Origin: Kosakonia sacchari SP1
GTDB taxonomy: Bacteria; Pseudomonadota; Gammaproteobacteria; Enterobacterales; Enterobacteriaceae
Direction of reading: 5' to 3'
DNA length: 64,000 nucleotides
Assembly: GCF_000300455.3 (NCBI RefSeq)
Contig: NZ_CP007215.2
Coordinates: 2,604,001 to 2,668,000 of the forward strand
Of the stretch, positions 9,605 to 18,564 are shown one piece after another (position 1 is the first letter of the stretch; each line of letters opens with the position of its first letter). A program made the position numbers and the translations under genes. The notes beneath the pieces are model-generated. The model saw only the letters and a program-made list of their open reading frames with translations, was not told where the DNA came from and made no database searches.

Positions 9605-10222
9605 ATGACAACCCAGTATGGATTTTTTATCGATTCTGCCCGGTGCACCGGTTGTAAAACCTGCGAACTGGCCTGTAAAGATTATAAAAACTTAACCCCG
9701 GACGTCAGCTTCCGCCGCGTGTATGAATACGCTGGCGGCAACTGGCAAGAAGATAACGGTGTCTGGCAGCAGAACGTATTTGCCTATTATCTGTCGATTT
9801 CCTGCAACCATTGTGAAGATCCGGCATGCACCAAAGTCTGCCCGAGCGGTGCGATGCATAAACGGGAAGACGGTTTTGTGGTGGTGGACGAAGATGTCTG
9901 CATCGGCTGCCGCTACTGCCATATGGCCTGCCCGTACGGCGCGCCGCAATACAACGCCGCGAAAGGCCATATGACCAAATGCGACGGCTGTTATGACCGC
10001 GTCGCCGGGGGTAAAAAGCCAATCTGCGTGGAATCCTGCCCGCTGCGCGCGCTCGATTTCGGCCCGATTGAGGAACTGCGTAAGCAGCATGGAGAACTCG
10101 CTGCTATCGCCCCGCTTCCGGCATCGCACTTCACGAAGCCCAATATTGTCATCAAACCAAACGCCAACAGCCGCCCGACAGGGGATACCACCGGCTATCT
10201 GGCAAACCCGCAGGAGGTGTGA
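9605..10222 (+). CDS. ynfG: DMSO reductase-family iron-sulfur subunit YnfG
   Basis: 205 residues, the E. coli length. Four Cys motifs bind four [4Fe-4S] clusters: CTGCKTCELACKDYK, CNHCEDPACTKVCPSG, CIGCRYCHMACPYG and CDGC with CVESCP. It carries electrons from the membrane anchor YnfH to YnfE. It starts ten bases after ynfE stops, behind TAAGGAGTAGCC, and its stop lies directly before the ynfH start, so it is translationally tied to its neighbours. No signal peptide: it is exported with YnfE through Tat. Confidence 0.95.
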   Translation: MTTQYGFFIDSARCTGCKTCELACKDYKNLTPDVSFRRVYEYAGGNWQEDNGVWQQNVFAYYLSISCNHCEDPACTKVCPSGAMHKREDGFVVVDEDVCIGCRYCHMACPYGAPQYNAAKGHMTKCDGCYDRVAGGKKPICVESCPLRALDFGPIEELRKQHGELAAIAPLPASHFTKPNIVIKPNANSRPTGDTTGYLANPQEV

Positions 10223-10223
10223 G

Positions 10224-11081
10224 ATGGGAAACGGATGGCATGAATGGCCGCTGGTTCTGTTTACGGTGCTCGGCCAGTGCGTGGCGGGCGGATTGATTGT
10301 CACTGGCTTCGTCTGGATGAACGCCAAAGATGACACTATCGGCCAGGTGCGAATTGTCCGCAGCCAGTTTTTTCTCTGGGTATTGATGGGCATCGGTTTT
10401 ATCGCCTCAATGATGCACCTCGGTTCACCGCTGCGTGCGTTTAACTCACTAAATCGTATTGCCGCATCGTCACTGAGTAATGAAATCGCCGCCGGATCGC
10501 TGTTTTTCGCCGTCGGCGGTTTCTGGTGGCTACTGGCCTGGCTTGGCAAACTGCCCATCTCAGTAGGGCGCGGCTGGCTGATTATCAGCATGGTGCTGGG
10601 GGTGCTGTTTGTCTGGGCGATGACGCGGGTTTACCAGATTGATACCGTGCCGACCTGGCATAACGGCTACACCACCGCCGCATTTTTCCTCACCATGTTG
10701 ACGGGGGGGCCGCTGCTGGCGGCGTTGCTGCTGCGTCTGGCGGGCATGCGCTTTCCGGCTTCGCGTTTTGCCGCCATCAGCGTCGCGGCACTTATCGCAA
10801 GCGTTGCCGTAGTGATGTTGCAGAGCATACAGCTTGGCGAAACCCACAGCTCAGTGCAGCAAGCCGTTGCGCTGGTGCCAGATTACGGCCTGTTGCAGGT
10901 GGTGCGTTTATTGCTGGTCGCTCTCGGTCTCGGTTGCTGGATCTGCCCGCTTGTAATGCGCAGACAGCCGAAAGCCAGCAGCTTGCTGGCGGGCGTTGTG
11001 CTGGTAGTCGCCGGTGAAATCATTGGCCGTGGCCTGTTTTACGGCCTGCATATGACCGTTGGCGTTGCCGTCGCGGGTTAA
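10224..11081 (+). CDS. ynfH: DMSO reductase-family membrane anchor YnfH
   Basis: 285 residues with eight predicted membrane helices (DmsC family). It anchors YnfE and YnfG on the periplasmic face and oxidises menaquinol. The start MGNGWHEWPLVLF overlaps the end of ynfG within one base, behind GGAGGTGTGAG. Family features visible are the N-terminal HEWPL and the MHLGSPLRAFNSLNR loop between helices 2 and 3. Confidence 0.94.
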   Translation: MGNGWHEWPLVLFTVLGQCVAGGLIVTGFVWMNAKDDTIGQVRIVRSQFFLWVLMGIGFIASMMHLGSPLRAFNSLNRIAASSLSNEIAAGSLFFAVGGFWWLLAWLGKLPISVGRGWLIISMVLGVLFVWAMTRVYQIDTVPTWHNGYTTAAFFLTMLTGGPLLAALLLRLAGMRFPASRFAAISVAALIASVAVVMLQSIQLGETHSSVQQAVALVPDYGLLQVVRLLLVALGLGCWICPLVMRRQPKASSLLAGVVLVVAGEIIGRGLFYGLHMTVGVAVAG

Positions 11082-11088
11082 TAACAGT

Positions 11089-11111
11089 GCGCGGGGAAAC
11101 CCGCGCTTTTT
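11089..11111 (+). terminator. Hairpin between ynfH and dmsD
   Basis: GCGCGGG-GAAA-CCCGCGC followed by TTTTT is a perfect intrinsic terminator inside the operon, 10 bases before the dmsD start. It probably attenuates, so that the chaperone is made in smaller amounts than the enzyme subunits. Confidence 0.75.
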
Positions 11112-11120
11112 GGAGAAAGC

Positions 11121-11732
11121 ATGACGGACGCAACCCGCGAGTCCTTTATTTTTACCGCCCGCGTGCTGGGCGCGCTGTTTTATTATCCGCCGGAGAGCGA
11201 ACCCTCCGCGCCGCTCATCGCCGCACTACGCAGCCGCGAGTGGCTGGAACAATGGCCGTTACCGGAAGAGACACTTATTCCGCTGGCTGACGCATTCGCG
11301 CAGCCTTGTGACGAGCCGCTAAACGAGGCCTGGCAACGATTATTGATCGGCCCATGGGCGCTTCCCGCGCCGCCGTGGGGTTCGGTATGGCTGGACAAAG
11401 AGAGCGTACTGTTTGGCGACTCGACGCTGGCGCTGCGCCAGTGGATGCGCGACAACAACATTGCGTTCGATACCGGACAAAACGAGCCGGAAGATCACTT
11501 CGGTACCTTGCTGCTGATGGCGGCATGGCTGGCGGAACAAGGCAATCACGCCGCCTGCGATCAATTACTGGCCTGGCATCTGCTGCCGTGGAGCGGGCGA
11601 TTTATTACCCAGTTTTGTGATAACGCGCAGCACCCGTTTTTCACCGCACTGGGGCAACTTGCACGGCTTACGCTGGCGCAGTGGCAATCACAGTTGCTTA
11701 TTCCGGTGGCGCAAAAACCGCTGTTTCGCTGA
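11121..11732 (+). CDS. dmsD: Tat proofreading chaperone DmsD (YnfI)
   Basis: 203 residues, all-helical TorD/DmsD family, similar in length to E. coli DmsD (204). These cytosolic chaperones bind the twin-arginine signal of DmsA and YnfE and hold it back until the cofactor and partner subunit are in place. Conserved WxxLLIGPWALPAPPWGSVWLDKE and ENEPEDHFG-like segments (here QNEPEDHFGTLL) mark the signal-binding pocket. Last gene of the operon, followed by a strong terminator. Confidence 0.93.
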   Translation: MTDATRESFIFTARVLGALFYYPPESEPSAPLIAALRSREWLEQWPLPEETLIPLADAFAQPCDEPLNEAWQRLLIGPWALPAPPWGSVWLDKESVLFGDSTLALRQWMRDNNIAFDTGQNEPEDHFGTLLLMAAWLAEQGNHAACDQLLAWHLLPWSGRFITQFCDNAQHPFFTALGQLARLTLAQWQSQLLIPVAQKPLFR

Positions 11733-11738
11733 AAATAC

Positions 11739-11768
11739 AAAGCGGAACGTCTTTGGACGTTCCGCTTT
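11739..11768 (+). terminator. Terminator after dmsD
   Basis: A perfect 13-base stem, AAAGCGGAACGTC with GACGTTCCGCTTT, around TTTG. The A/T ends make it usable in both directions, but rhs1 on the other strand ends 84 bases away. Confidence 0.8.
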
Positions 11769-11852
11769 AAAGAAATGGTGAATGATTATCCACCACGCGC
11801 CATTTATCAGGTCAAAAATATTCTTCATGCTTCAACGTTTATAAATGACCCA

Positions 11853-14747
11853 TTAGAGATGTTGCATTTTATGTGAAATATAGGATTTCACATTTGGCCA
11901 ATTGTGGACATTTTTCCCTGAGTATATTTCGCTAAATCCCTCAGCAAAGGCTTCTTCTGCGCCCCCTTCACTGCCGCCTTGCCAGTAATAATAATCATCG
12001 GATGCGGGATCTGTATGGCTTAAATCTTGTTCCCAAACCGAAATGAAACTATTACGTCGACTCAAAAAGTCCCCAACATCACCGGTTCCCCTTGGTCCCA
12101 TCAGCGCCTTTTCGCCCAGACTGCGATCAATCGCATGCGCATATTCGTGTAGAACTAAACTCGTTGAGGTATGTCCCTCTGCCAGCGACCAACCTCCGTG
12201 CTGATTTTGGCTTAAAGCAATTATTGTTTCGTCAGGATGCATTCCTTCCGCAGCCCCTTTACCTTCTGCACCTACCCCGGGAACCGAATCCCATGTTAAA
12301 TCATCAGGCCATCCTCTTGGTGTAATGCCTTTGAAGTGATGACGGCTAGGGTGATTGGTAATGTTGTCATTCGTCGCGGTGATAAATTGACCTAATGAAT
12401 GTACTTTTTTCAATATATTCAGGGGGATTTTATGCAGATGGGCTTGTACTTCACTGATATCTATTGGGATATCCTCTGGTGTCGTGCTGGCATACACCAT
12501 TCCAGAAATTATTTCTTTTTTTTCGATAAAATCTGCGATCGCTTCCATATGCTCCCTGGTGATAGGTTCTGAGCTGCTTAATGGGATACTTTCGCTAAGC
12601 GTTGCCCATACCTCGTTATATGCCGCCTCACCATGAACATGGAATATGGCATGAAAAACATCCTGATAACTTTCTACTGGCTCGGCCTGTAAACCGGCGC
12701 GTTGTACATGCGCGGTAAGGGATTTTGCGACGGGTGCAAGCCCATTGTTATCGTGAAGCGTGATGGGGTTGTTGCGCACCATTCTGAAGAGGTTCAGCCC
12801 GTCCACCGTACCCGCAGGGTCGGCACTCAGCCACCGTCCCGCCCACGGCTGGTAATAGCGGTAGCCGTAGTAACAGAGCCCCGTGGCATCCTGCTCCTTG
12901 CCGGAATAACGAATCGTTTTGTAATCCGCCTCCAGCTGGCTGCGGGCGGCAAACAGCGCCGTGCCGCCATAGGGGTAATACTCCTCCTGGCTGATTAACT
13001 CACCGCTGCTGTCCACTTCCAGACTGCTGCTGCCGGTCAGGTTGTCGTAGCTGTAACGAATCGGGTCATTGCTGATGCCGTCAGGCTGACCACTCTCCCA
13101 GTGTAAAACCCGCACCTGCGCGCGGCCGGCTTCGCCAACCGTTATTATCTGCAATTCTTCGGTTGCGCTGCTGCGCAGTTCCAGACCCGGCAGGTAAATC
13201 ACCCGTTTTGTCTGCGTGGTGTTGCCGGTCAGCTGTGAGGTGATTTTGACGATGCGCTGGCTGCTGGCGTCATAGCGGTAACTTTCGCTGTCGTCGGCTG
13301 CGCCGTCGCGGGTGACGGGCGTGACTTTTTGCAACTCCTGGCGCGCCGTCCACAACAGATTCTGCCCCGGTAAAAGCTGTTTCTGCTGCCCGCCGGCGGT
13401 GAACAGCGCATCGACATCGGCCGGGTTTTCCGTAAACGTGCTGAGCACCGCGCGGTTGCTGCGGCTGCTGACTGTAATTGATGTCGTGTAGTTATTGCCG
13501 GACGCGGGTGCGCTGTGCTGAATTTTCGTCAGGTTTCCGGCGTTGTCGTAGGCGTATGTGCGGGAATAATTCGTGTAGGTGGCGTCGTCAAAAGAGGAAT
13601 AGGGTGGAAGGTTGCTGCCCTGCTGTACCGCGTTCGCCATTTCACGCCCGGTCGCGCTGATAAGCTGGTACAAACTGTCGTAGGTGTAGCGGTTTTCGGG
13701 AACCACTTCCTGATTGCGCCAGAAACGCGTCTCCTCGGCATCGTTAGTGATAACCAGCACGTTGCCCACCGGGTCGTATTCGTAGCGCAAATCCTGCAGC
13801 ACTTTTGCAGCAGACAGACGTTCCGTTTTAATACCAATAAGACGCTGCGTTTCCGCTTCATAACTGTACGTGGTTACCACGCCGTTGCCGTGTTCCTCGC
13901 GCAGCTTCTGCCCGGCGGCGGAGTATGACAGGGATTTCACGATAATCTGCTCTGTCCCCCCCTTCACCGTCAGCCAGCTTCCCTTCAGCAGCCCCGCCAC
14001 GTCATACGCCACGCGCTGGAGATTACCTTTCGCGTCGGTGGTGGTGAGTACATTTCCGGCCGCGTCGACCGTGCCGTTGGTCGTGTAGGTTTCGCCCGCC
14101 AGCAGGTCGTTCCACGCCGAGGCATCCGCCCCCTGCCAGTCTGCTTCTGCATCGTCCGGCAGCAACTGGCGGGTGACGGAAAGCGGTACGCCGTTCAGCG
14201 AAACACTGCCCGTTGAAAGCAGACCTGCCGGGTCGTAATGGCTCACTGGCTGACCGGCAAGATTGTGGCTCTGTTCATCTGCGGAATGACCACCCCAGAC
14301 AAACCGTTCGGTTGCGCGTGCGTTTTCCCCGGCAGCCTGCTCAGTAATGCCGAGCAACCGCCCCGGCAGGCTGGCATCTTCATACTGAAAAGTGCGGGTC
14401 ACGGCGGCGCTGCGTTCGTTACCCTCGCCAATATTGCTGACCTGCAAAAAAATCCGCCCGGCGGCGTCGTTCAGCACTACGGTCGTTCCGGCATCGACAC
14501 TCTGCGTGCGCAGCGGCGTACCACCGAGGTCACTGATAAAGCTAAAATTCACCAGCCCGGCGGCGTGCAGGCGCGGGTCAGCGCTCTGAGAGGGCAGACC
14601 GCACGTATCAAACTGATGGCGGGTGATGCGTTCTTCGGTGATGGCCGGGGTGTCCGGATGGCGGTGATAAACGATAGCGCGTACTAGCAGAGCACGGTTA
14701 TCAAGCACCGTGACGGACGGGGTTTTACTGTAAAGTGATGTGCTCAT
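11853..14747 (-). CDS. Rhs/TcC-like toxin with C-terminal zinc metalloprotease domain (rhs1)
   Basis: 964 residues. Residues 1-670 are an RHS-repeat shell (YD-type repeats such as RYEYDPVGNVL, RYSYDNLTGSS) ending in the RHS-associated core (YYQPWAGRWLSADPAGTVDGLNLFR, then NNP...HDNNGL), the autocleavage boundary in TcC and Rhs proteins. There is no signal peptide or PAAR domain, and the start MSTSLYSKTPSVTVLDNR resembles insecticidal Tc-complex C components. Residues 671-964 are a unique C-terminus with HEYAH at 867-871 and a downstream glutamate motif (EEAFAEGF, 931-938), like zincin toxins of the anthrax lethal-factor (ATLF) type. Ribosome site GAGGAAAGG. No TcA or TcB gene is in the window; delivery is unknown. 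Confidence 0.85.
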   Translation of the reverse strand: MSTSLYSKTPSVTVLDNRALLVRAIVYHRHPDTPAITEERITRHQFDTCGLPSQSADPRLHAAGLVNFSFISDLGGTPLRTQSVDAGTTVVLNDAAGRIFLQVSNIGEGNERSAAVTRTFQYEDASLPGRLLGITEQAAGENARATERFVWGGHSADEQSHNLAGQPVSHYDPAGLLSTGSVSLNGVPLSVTRQLLPDDAEADWQGADASAWNDLLAGETYTTNGTVDAAGNVLTTTDAKGNLQRVAYDVAGLLKGSWLTVKGGTEQIIVKSLSYSAAGQKLREEHGNGVVTTYSYEAETQRLIGIKTERLSAAKVLQDLRYEYDPVGNVLVITNDAEETRFWRNQEVVPENRYTYDSLYQLISATGREMANAVQQGSNLPPYSSFDDATYTNYSRTYAYDNAGNLTKIQHSAPASGNNYTTSITVSSRSNRAVLSTFTENPADVDALFTAGGQQKQLLPGQNLLWTARQELQKVTPVTRDGAADDSESYRYDASSQRIVKITSQLTGNTTQTKRVIYLPGLELRSSATEELQIITVGEAGRAQVRVLHWESGQPDGISNDPIRYSYDNLTGSSSLEVDSSGELISQEEYYPYGGTALFAARSQLEADYKTIRYSGKEQDATGLCYYGYRYYQPWAGRWLSADPAGTVDGLNLFRMVRNNPITLHDNNGLAPVAKSLTAHVQRAGLQAEPVESYQDVFHAIFHVHGEAAYNEVWATLSESIPLSSSEPITREHMEAIADFIEKKEIISGMVYASTTPEDIPIDISEVQAHLHKIPLNILKKVHSLGQFITATNDNITNHPSRHHFKGITPRGWPDDLTWDSVPGVGAEGKGAAEGMHPDETIIALSQNQHGGWSLAEGHTSTSLVLHEYAHAIDRSLGEKALMGPRGTGDVGDFLSRRNSFISVWEQDLSHTDPASDDYYYWQGGSEGGAEEAFAEGFSEIYSGKNVHNWPNVKSYISHKMQHL
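12738..14747 (-). repeat. Large direct repeat: shared core of rhs1, copy 1
   Basis: The 2010 bases coding for residues 1-670 of rhs1 are nearly the same as 16459-18468 (rhs2), 3721 bases away in the same orientation. A tract of roughly 250 bases (about 13267-13517 against 16988-17238) looks identical. Similarity stops at the toxin junction. Confidence 0.9.
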
Positions 14748-15612
14748 TAGCCTTTCCTCATTGAAGTTTGTGCTTAATACAACTTGTCGGTTACACAAAA
14801 AGTATAGGCTGCTGGTGTTATTTTTATCCGGGAATTATTTTTAATACTGCTATGAAAAATGAACAAATCTATGACAAGAAATAATAAAATTAATTTTAAT
14901 ATTTAAATGCCAAGCCCTATAAAATCAGCCTTATTATATTCCCCAAAAAACCAGGAACTACCGGTAGTTATAAGAATAAAAACATCAGCAACATAACAAT
15001 ATTCAAAACATCAAGAAAAGATGTTCCCTTACAGACAACAACACACCAGAATTTTTCTCATTACGTATAAAAATCACGCCACCTGTCACACTTAGATTAT
15101 TTAAAAAATATCAAGCCTAACCATTTTTTCACCTCACTAAGTTTATCTTTCCGTTATTTTCAGAAAAATCCTTTTTATTTTGCGGAAAACCCTTCTTTTC
15201 ACATTAACACAGTAGTCCTGATGATTAGCAGAAAATAACCGTTAAGAGAAGAATACAAAGCAAACGGTACGATAAACTGGCACAGCTGAAATCTTATATA
15301 CTAGATCTAAGGCAGCAATCTGAAAGGAATATCTGAAACGTTTTGTTGCTGACCTTAAAGCACTTACGACAGAAGCAACAGAATATCAGCCGGCGTGATG
15401 TCACGCCGGCTGGTCATTTTCCCGGTAAGCGGATGTACCCTCGATCACGAGGTGGGCAAAAAATATGCCCCCCCCCTTTTTTACATGACATGCACATGAT
15501 AAACATCAGCAGGATCTAAATCAAAAATCCGGGCACTGACGCAACATAGAAATCACTTTTTGCCAGATATCTCATATATATTCCTCACAAGTCTTAAAGT
15601 ATTACATATGAA
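14748..15612. other. AT-rich gap between rhs1 and rhs2 with decayed coding fragments
   Basis: About 865 bases, clearly AT-rich, without an intact gene. It must hold the rhs1 promoter. At 15250-15399 two consecutive frames read like protein: one contains KRYDKLAQLKSYILDLRQQ and stops at TGA, the other, shifted by one base position, reads YLKRFVADLKALT and stops in the palindrome at 15399. This looks like a small gene broken by a frameshift, possibly an old toxin tail or immunity gene; I do not recognise it. Confidence 0.35.
15387..15412. terminator. Perfect GC-rich inverted repeat in the rhs1-rhs2 gap
   Basis: CAGCCGGCGTGA and TCACGCCGGCTG separated by two bases. The plus side is followed by GTCATTTTCCC, so it may end plus-strand transcripts; there is no T-run on the minus side. 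It could instead be a recombination or protein-binding site. Confidence 0.5.
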
Positions 15613-18468
15613 TTAATGATGTATTATTGTATAGTGTTGTTTATTTATTTTTATCCCTCCAGGAACCAGTAACTGAGGCCGATAAAATGTTTGTACAACA
15701 CTGTTAATATCCGCAGTGGCTTCATCCTTAAGTTTTTCCCTCGTCCCTTCACCTAATCTTTTAAAATCATTTACCACCGATAGTTTGAGTCCTTCGCTCA
15801 TATCTTTACCGTAATAGATCGAGCCAACAGTAGCCTCTCCTTCATCAGCATCAAAGTTTCGTTGCAGACCGAAGTTAAACTCAATTAAGTCATCTTCTGT
15901 AGCAAAGAGTGCCTTTTTCCTGTCTGAAATCGGCGATCTGTCCAGTGCATTAAGGATATCGTGAGTTTGTAAAAGAGAAAAATCCTTATGATCTTTCATG
16001 GCTTCAAAATCAATATGATAACCAACATTCCCAAATCGACTCTTGCCTTTTTGTCTCTCACTTTTTAGCCCCAAAGAAAAAAATGCGAAATGGGTGGTCG
16101 CTAACATACTTATATCTAAAGCCTCAGTATTTTCCGTATTAAATGCTATCCCTCGTTGCTCAAGTTGATGACGAGATAAAAAATGGACACTACCTTCAGG
16201 ACTTGAAAAATCTTTATCAGAATGATGTGTAATATTAAAAGGAGCCTCGTCAAACTTTTTCAAAAATACTGATTCAAGTGAACCTTCGGCAGGTTCATTA
16301 AAGCGTTTTCTTAGTCTTGCCAGATTACGTCCGGACTGCCGGGCAATAATATCTTGTGCGGCATCAATATCTTCTGGTTCTTCCTCTATATAACCACTAA
16401 ACATTCGACCTTCAGTAAGCATAGTGTAATAAGCCAGTTTGACGGCATCGTCCGCAAGAAATCCGTTCTGATCATTAAATCTTACGGGATTATTCCTGAC
16501 CATCCTGAACAAATTAAGCCCGTCTACCGTGCCGGCAGGATCTGCGCTCAGCCACCGTCCCGCCCACGGCTGGTAATAACGGTAACCGTAGTAATAGAGC
16601 CCCGTGGCGTCCTGCTCTTTACCGGAATAACGAATCGTTTTGTAATCCGCCTCCAGCTGGCTGCGGGCGGCAAACAGTGCCGTGCCGCCATACGGGTAAT
16701 ACTCTTCCTGACTGATAAGTTCGCCGCTGCTGTCCACTTCCAGACTGCTGCTGCCGGTGAGGTTGTCGTAGCTGTAGCGAATCTGGTCATTACTGATACC
16801 GGCAGGTTGCCCGCTTTCCCAGTGCAGCACCCGCACCTGCGCACGTCCGGCCTCTCCTACTGTTATCACCTCTAATTCTTCGGCTGCGCTGCTGCGCAGC
16901 TCCAGCACCGGCAGATAAATCACCCGTTTTGTCTGCGTGCTGCCGCCGGTCAGCTGCGAGGTGATTTTGACGATGCGCTGGCTGCTGGCGTCGTAACGGT
17001 AACTTTCGCTGTCGTCGGCTGCGCCGTCGCGGGTGACGGGCGTGACTTTTTGCAACTCCTGGCGCGCCGTCCACAACAGATTCTGCCCCGGTAAAAGCTG
17101 TTTCTGCTGCCCGCCGGCGGTGAACAGCGCATCGACATCGGCCGGGTTTTCCGTAAACGTGCTGAGCACCGCGCGGTTGCTGCGGCTGCTGACTGTAATT
17201 GATGTCGTGTAGTTATTGCCGGACGCGGGTGCGCTGTGCCGGATTTTCGTCAGGTTTCCGGCGTTGTCGTAGGTGTAAGTGCGGGAGTAGTTTGTGTAGG
17301 TGGCGTCATCAAAGGAGGAATAAGCTGGCAGGCTGCTGTTCTGCTGCACCGCGCTGGCCATTTCGCGCCCGCTGGCGCTGACCAGCTGGTACAGGCTGTC
17401 GTAGGCGTAGCGGTTTTCGGGCACCACTTGCTGATTGCGCCAGAAACGCGTCTCCTCAGCATCGTTAGTGATAACCAGCACGTTGCCCACCGGGTCATAT
17501 TCATAGCGCAAATCCTGCAGCACTTTTGCAGCAGACAGACGTTCCGTTTTAATACCAATAAGACGCTGCGTTTCCGCTTCATAACTGTACGTGGTTACCA
17601 CGCCGTTGCCGTGCTCCTCGCGCAGTTTCTGCCCGGCGGCGGAATACGTCAGGGATTTCACGATAATCTGCTCTGAACCGCCATTCACCGTCAGCCAGCT
17701 TCCCTTCAGCAGACCCGCCACGTCATACGCCACGCGCTGCAGATTACCTTTCGCGTCGGTGGTGGTCAGCACATTCCCGGCCGCGTCGACCGTGCCGTTG
17801 GTCGTGTAGGTTTCGCCCGCCAGCAGGTCGTTCCACGCCGAGGCGTCCACGCCCTGCCAGTCTGCTTCGGCATCGTCCGGCAGCAACTGGCGGGTGACGG
17901 AAAGCGGCACGCCGCTCAGCGAAACGCTGCCCGTCGAAAGCAGACCTGCCGGGTCGTAATGGCTCACTGGCTGACCGGCAAGATTGTGGCTCTGTTCATC
18001 TGCGGAATGACCACCCCAGACAAACCGTTCGGTGGCGCGTGCGTTTTCCCCGGCAGCCTGCTCAGTAATGCCGAGCAACCGCCCCGGCAGGCTGGCATCT
18101 TCATACTGAAAAGTGCGGGTCACGGCGGCGCTGCGTTCATTACCCTCGCCAATATTGCTGACCTGTAAAAAAACCCGCCCGGAGGCGTCATTCAGGGCAA
18201 CGGATGTACCCGCATCCGCACTCTGCGTGCGTAGCGCCGTGCCGTTCAGGTCGCTGAGATAACTGAAATTCGCCAGCCCGGCGGCATAGAGACGCGGGTC
18301 AGCACTTTGTGACGGCAGACCGCGCGCATCAAACTGATGGCGGGTGATGCATTCATCGGTGATGTCCAGGGTGTCCGGATGGCGGTGATACGCGATAGCG
18401 CGTACTAGCAGAGCACGGTTATCAAGCACCGTGACGGACGGGGTTTTACTGTAAAGGGATGTACTCAT
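15613..18468 (-). CDS. Rhs/TcC-like toxin with unrecognised C-terminal domain (rhs2)
   Basis: 951 residues. Residues 1-670 repeat the rhs1 shell almost word for word, through the core RYYQPWAGRWLSADPAG and RMVRNNPV. Residues 671-951 are unique (begins LADDAVKLAYYTMLTEGRMF) and show no motif I can name with confidence; conspicuous segments are SVHFLSRHQLEQRG, TTHFAFFSLGL and FGNVGYHIDFEAM. By position it should be the effector released after RHS-core autocleavage. Start behind GGAGGATCTT. The hypervariable part (15613-16458) is more AT-rich than the shell, typical of exchanged toxin tips. No immunity gene is evident downstream. Confidence 0.83.
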   Translation of the reverse strand: MSTSLYSKTPSVTVLDNRALLVRAIAYHRHPDTLDITDECITRHQFDARGLPSQSADPRLYAAGLANFSYLSDLNGTALRTQSADAGTSVALNDASGRVFLQVSNIGEGNERSAAVTRTFQYEDASLPGRLLGITEQAAGENARATERFVWGGHSADEQSHNLAGQPVSHYDPAGLLSTGSVSLSGVPLSVTRQLLPDDAEADWQGVDASAWNDLLAGETYTTNGTVDAAGNVLTTTDAKGNLQRVAYDVAGLLKGSWLTVNGGSEQIIVKSLTYSAAGQKLREEHGNGVVTTYSYEAETQRLIGIKTERLSAAKVLQDLRYEYDPVGNVLVITNDAEETRFWRNQQVVPENRYAYDSLYQLVSASGREMASAVQQNSSLPAYSSFDDATYTNYSRTYTYDNAGNLTKIRHSAPASGNNYTTSITVSSRSNRAVLSTFTENPADVDALFTAGGQQKQLLPGQNLLWTARQELQKVTPVTRDGAADDSESYRYDASSQRIVKITSQLTGGSTQTKRVIYLPVLELRSSAAEELEVITVGEAGRAQVRVLHWESGQPAGISNDQIRYSYDNLTGSSSLEVDSSGELISQEEYYPYGGTALFAARSQLEADYKTIRYSGKEQDATGLYYYGYRYYQPWAGRWLSADPAGTVDGLNLFRMVRNNPVRFNDQNGFLADDAVKLAYYTMLTEGRMFSGYIEEEPEDIDAAQDIIARQSGRNLARLRKRFNEPAEGSLESVFLKKFDEAPFNITHHSDKDFSSPEGSVHFLSRHQLEQRGIAFNTENTEALDISMLATTHFAFFSLGLKSERQKGKSRFGNVGYHIDFEAMKDHKDFSLLQTHDILNALDRSPISDRKKALFATEDDLIEFNFGLQRNFDADEGEATVGSIYYGKDMSEGLKLSVVNDFKRLGEGTREKLKDEATADINSVVQTFYRPQLLVPGGIKINKQHYTIIHH
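16459..18468 (-). repeat. Large direct repeat: shared core of rhs1 and rhs2, copy 2
   Basis: Partner of 12738-14747. Homologous recombination between the copies would delete about 3.7 kb and leave one shell joined to the rhs1 toxin end. Confidence 0.9.
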
Positions 18469-18564
18469 AAGATCCTCCGCTTAAATTGCCTACTTTTGCA
18501 TCAAATGCAATAAAGAGTATAAGCGGAGAAACAGGAATAGCGGGTTGTAAGCGAACGGCCCGCG

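Noticed and set aside
9692-10591. 299-codon open frame on the minus strand
   Set aside because: Antisense to ynfG and ynfH; no ribosome site or protein-like features.
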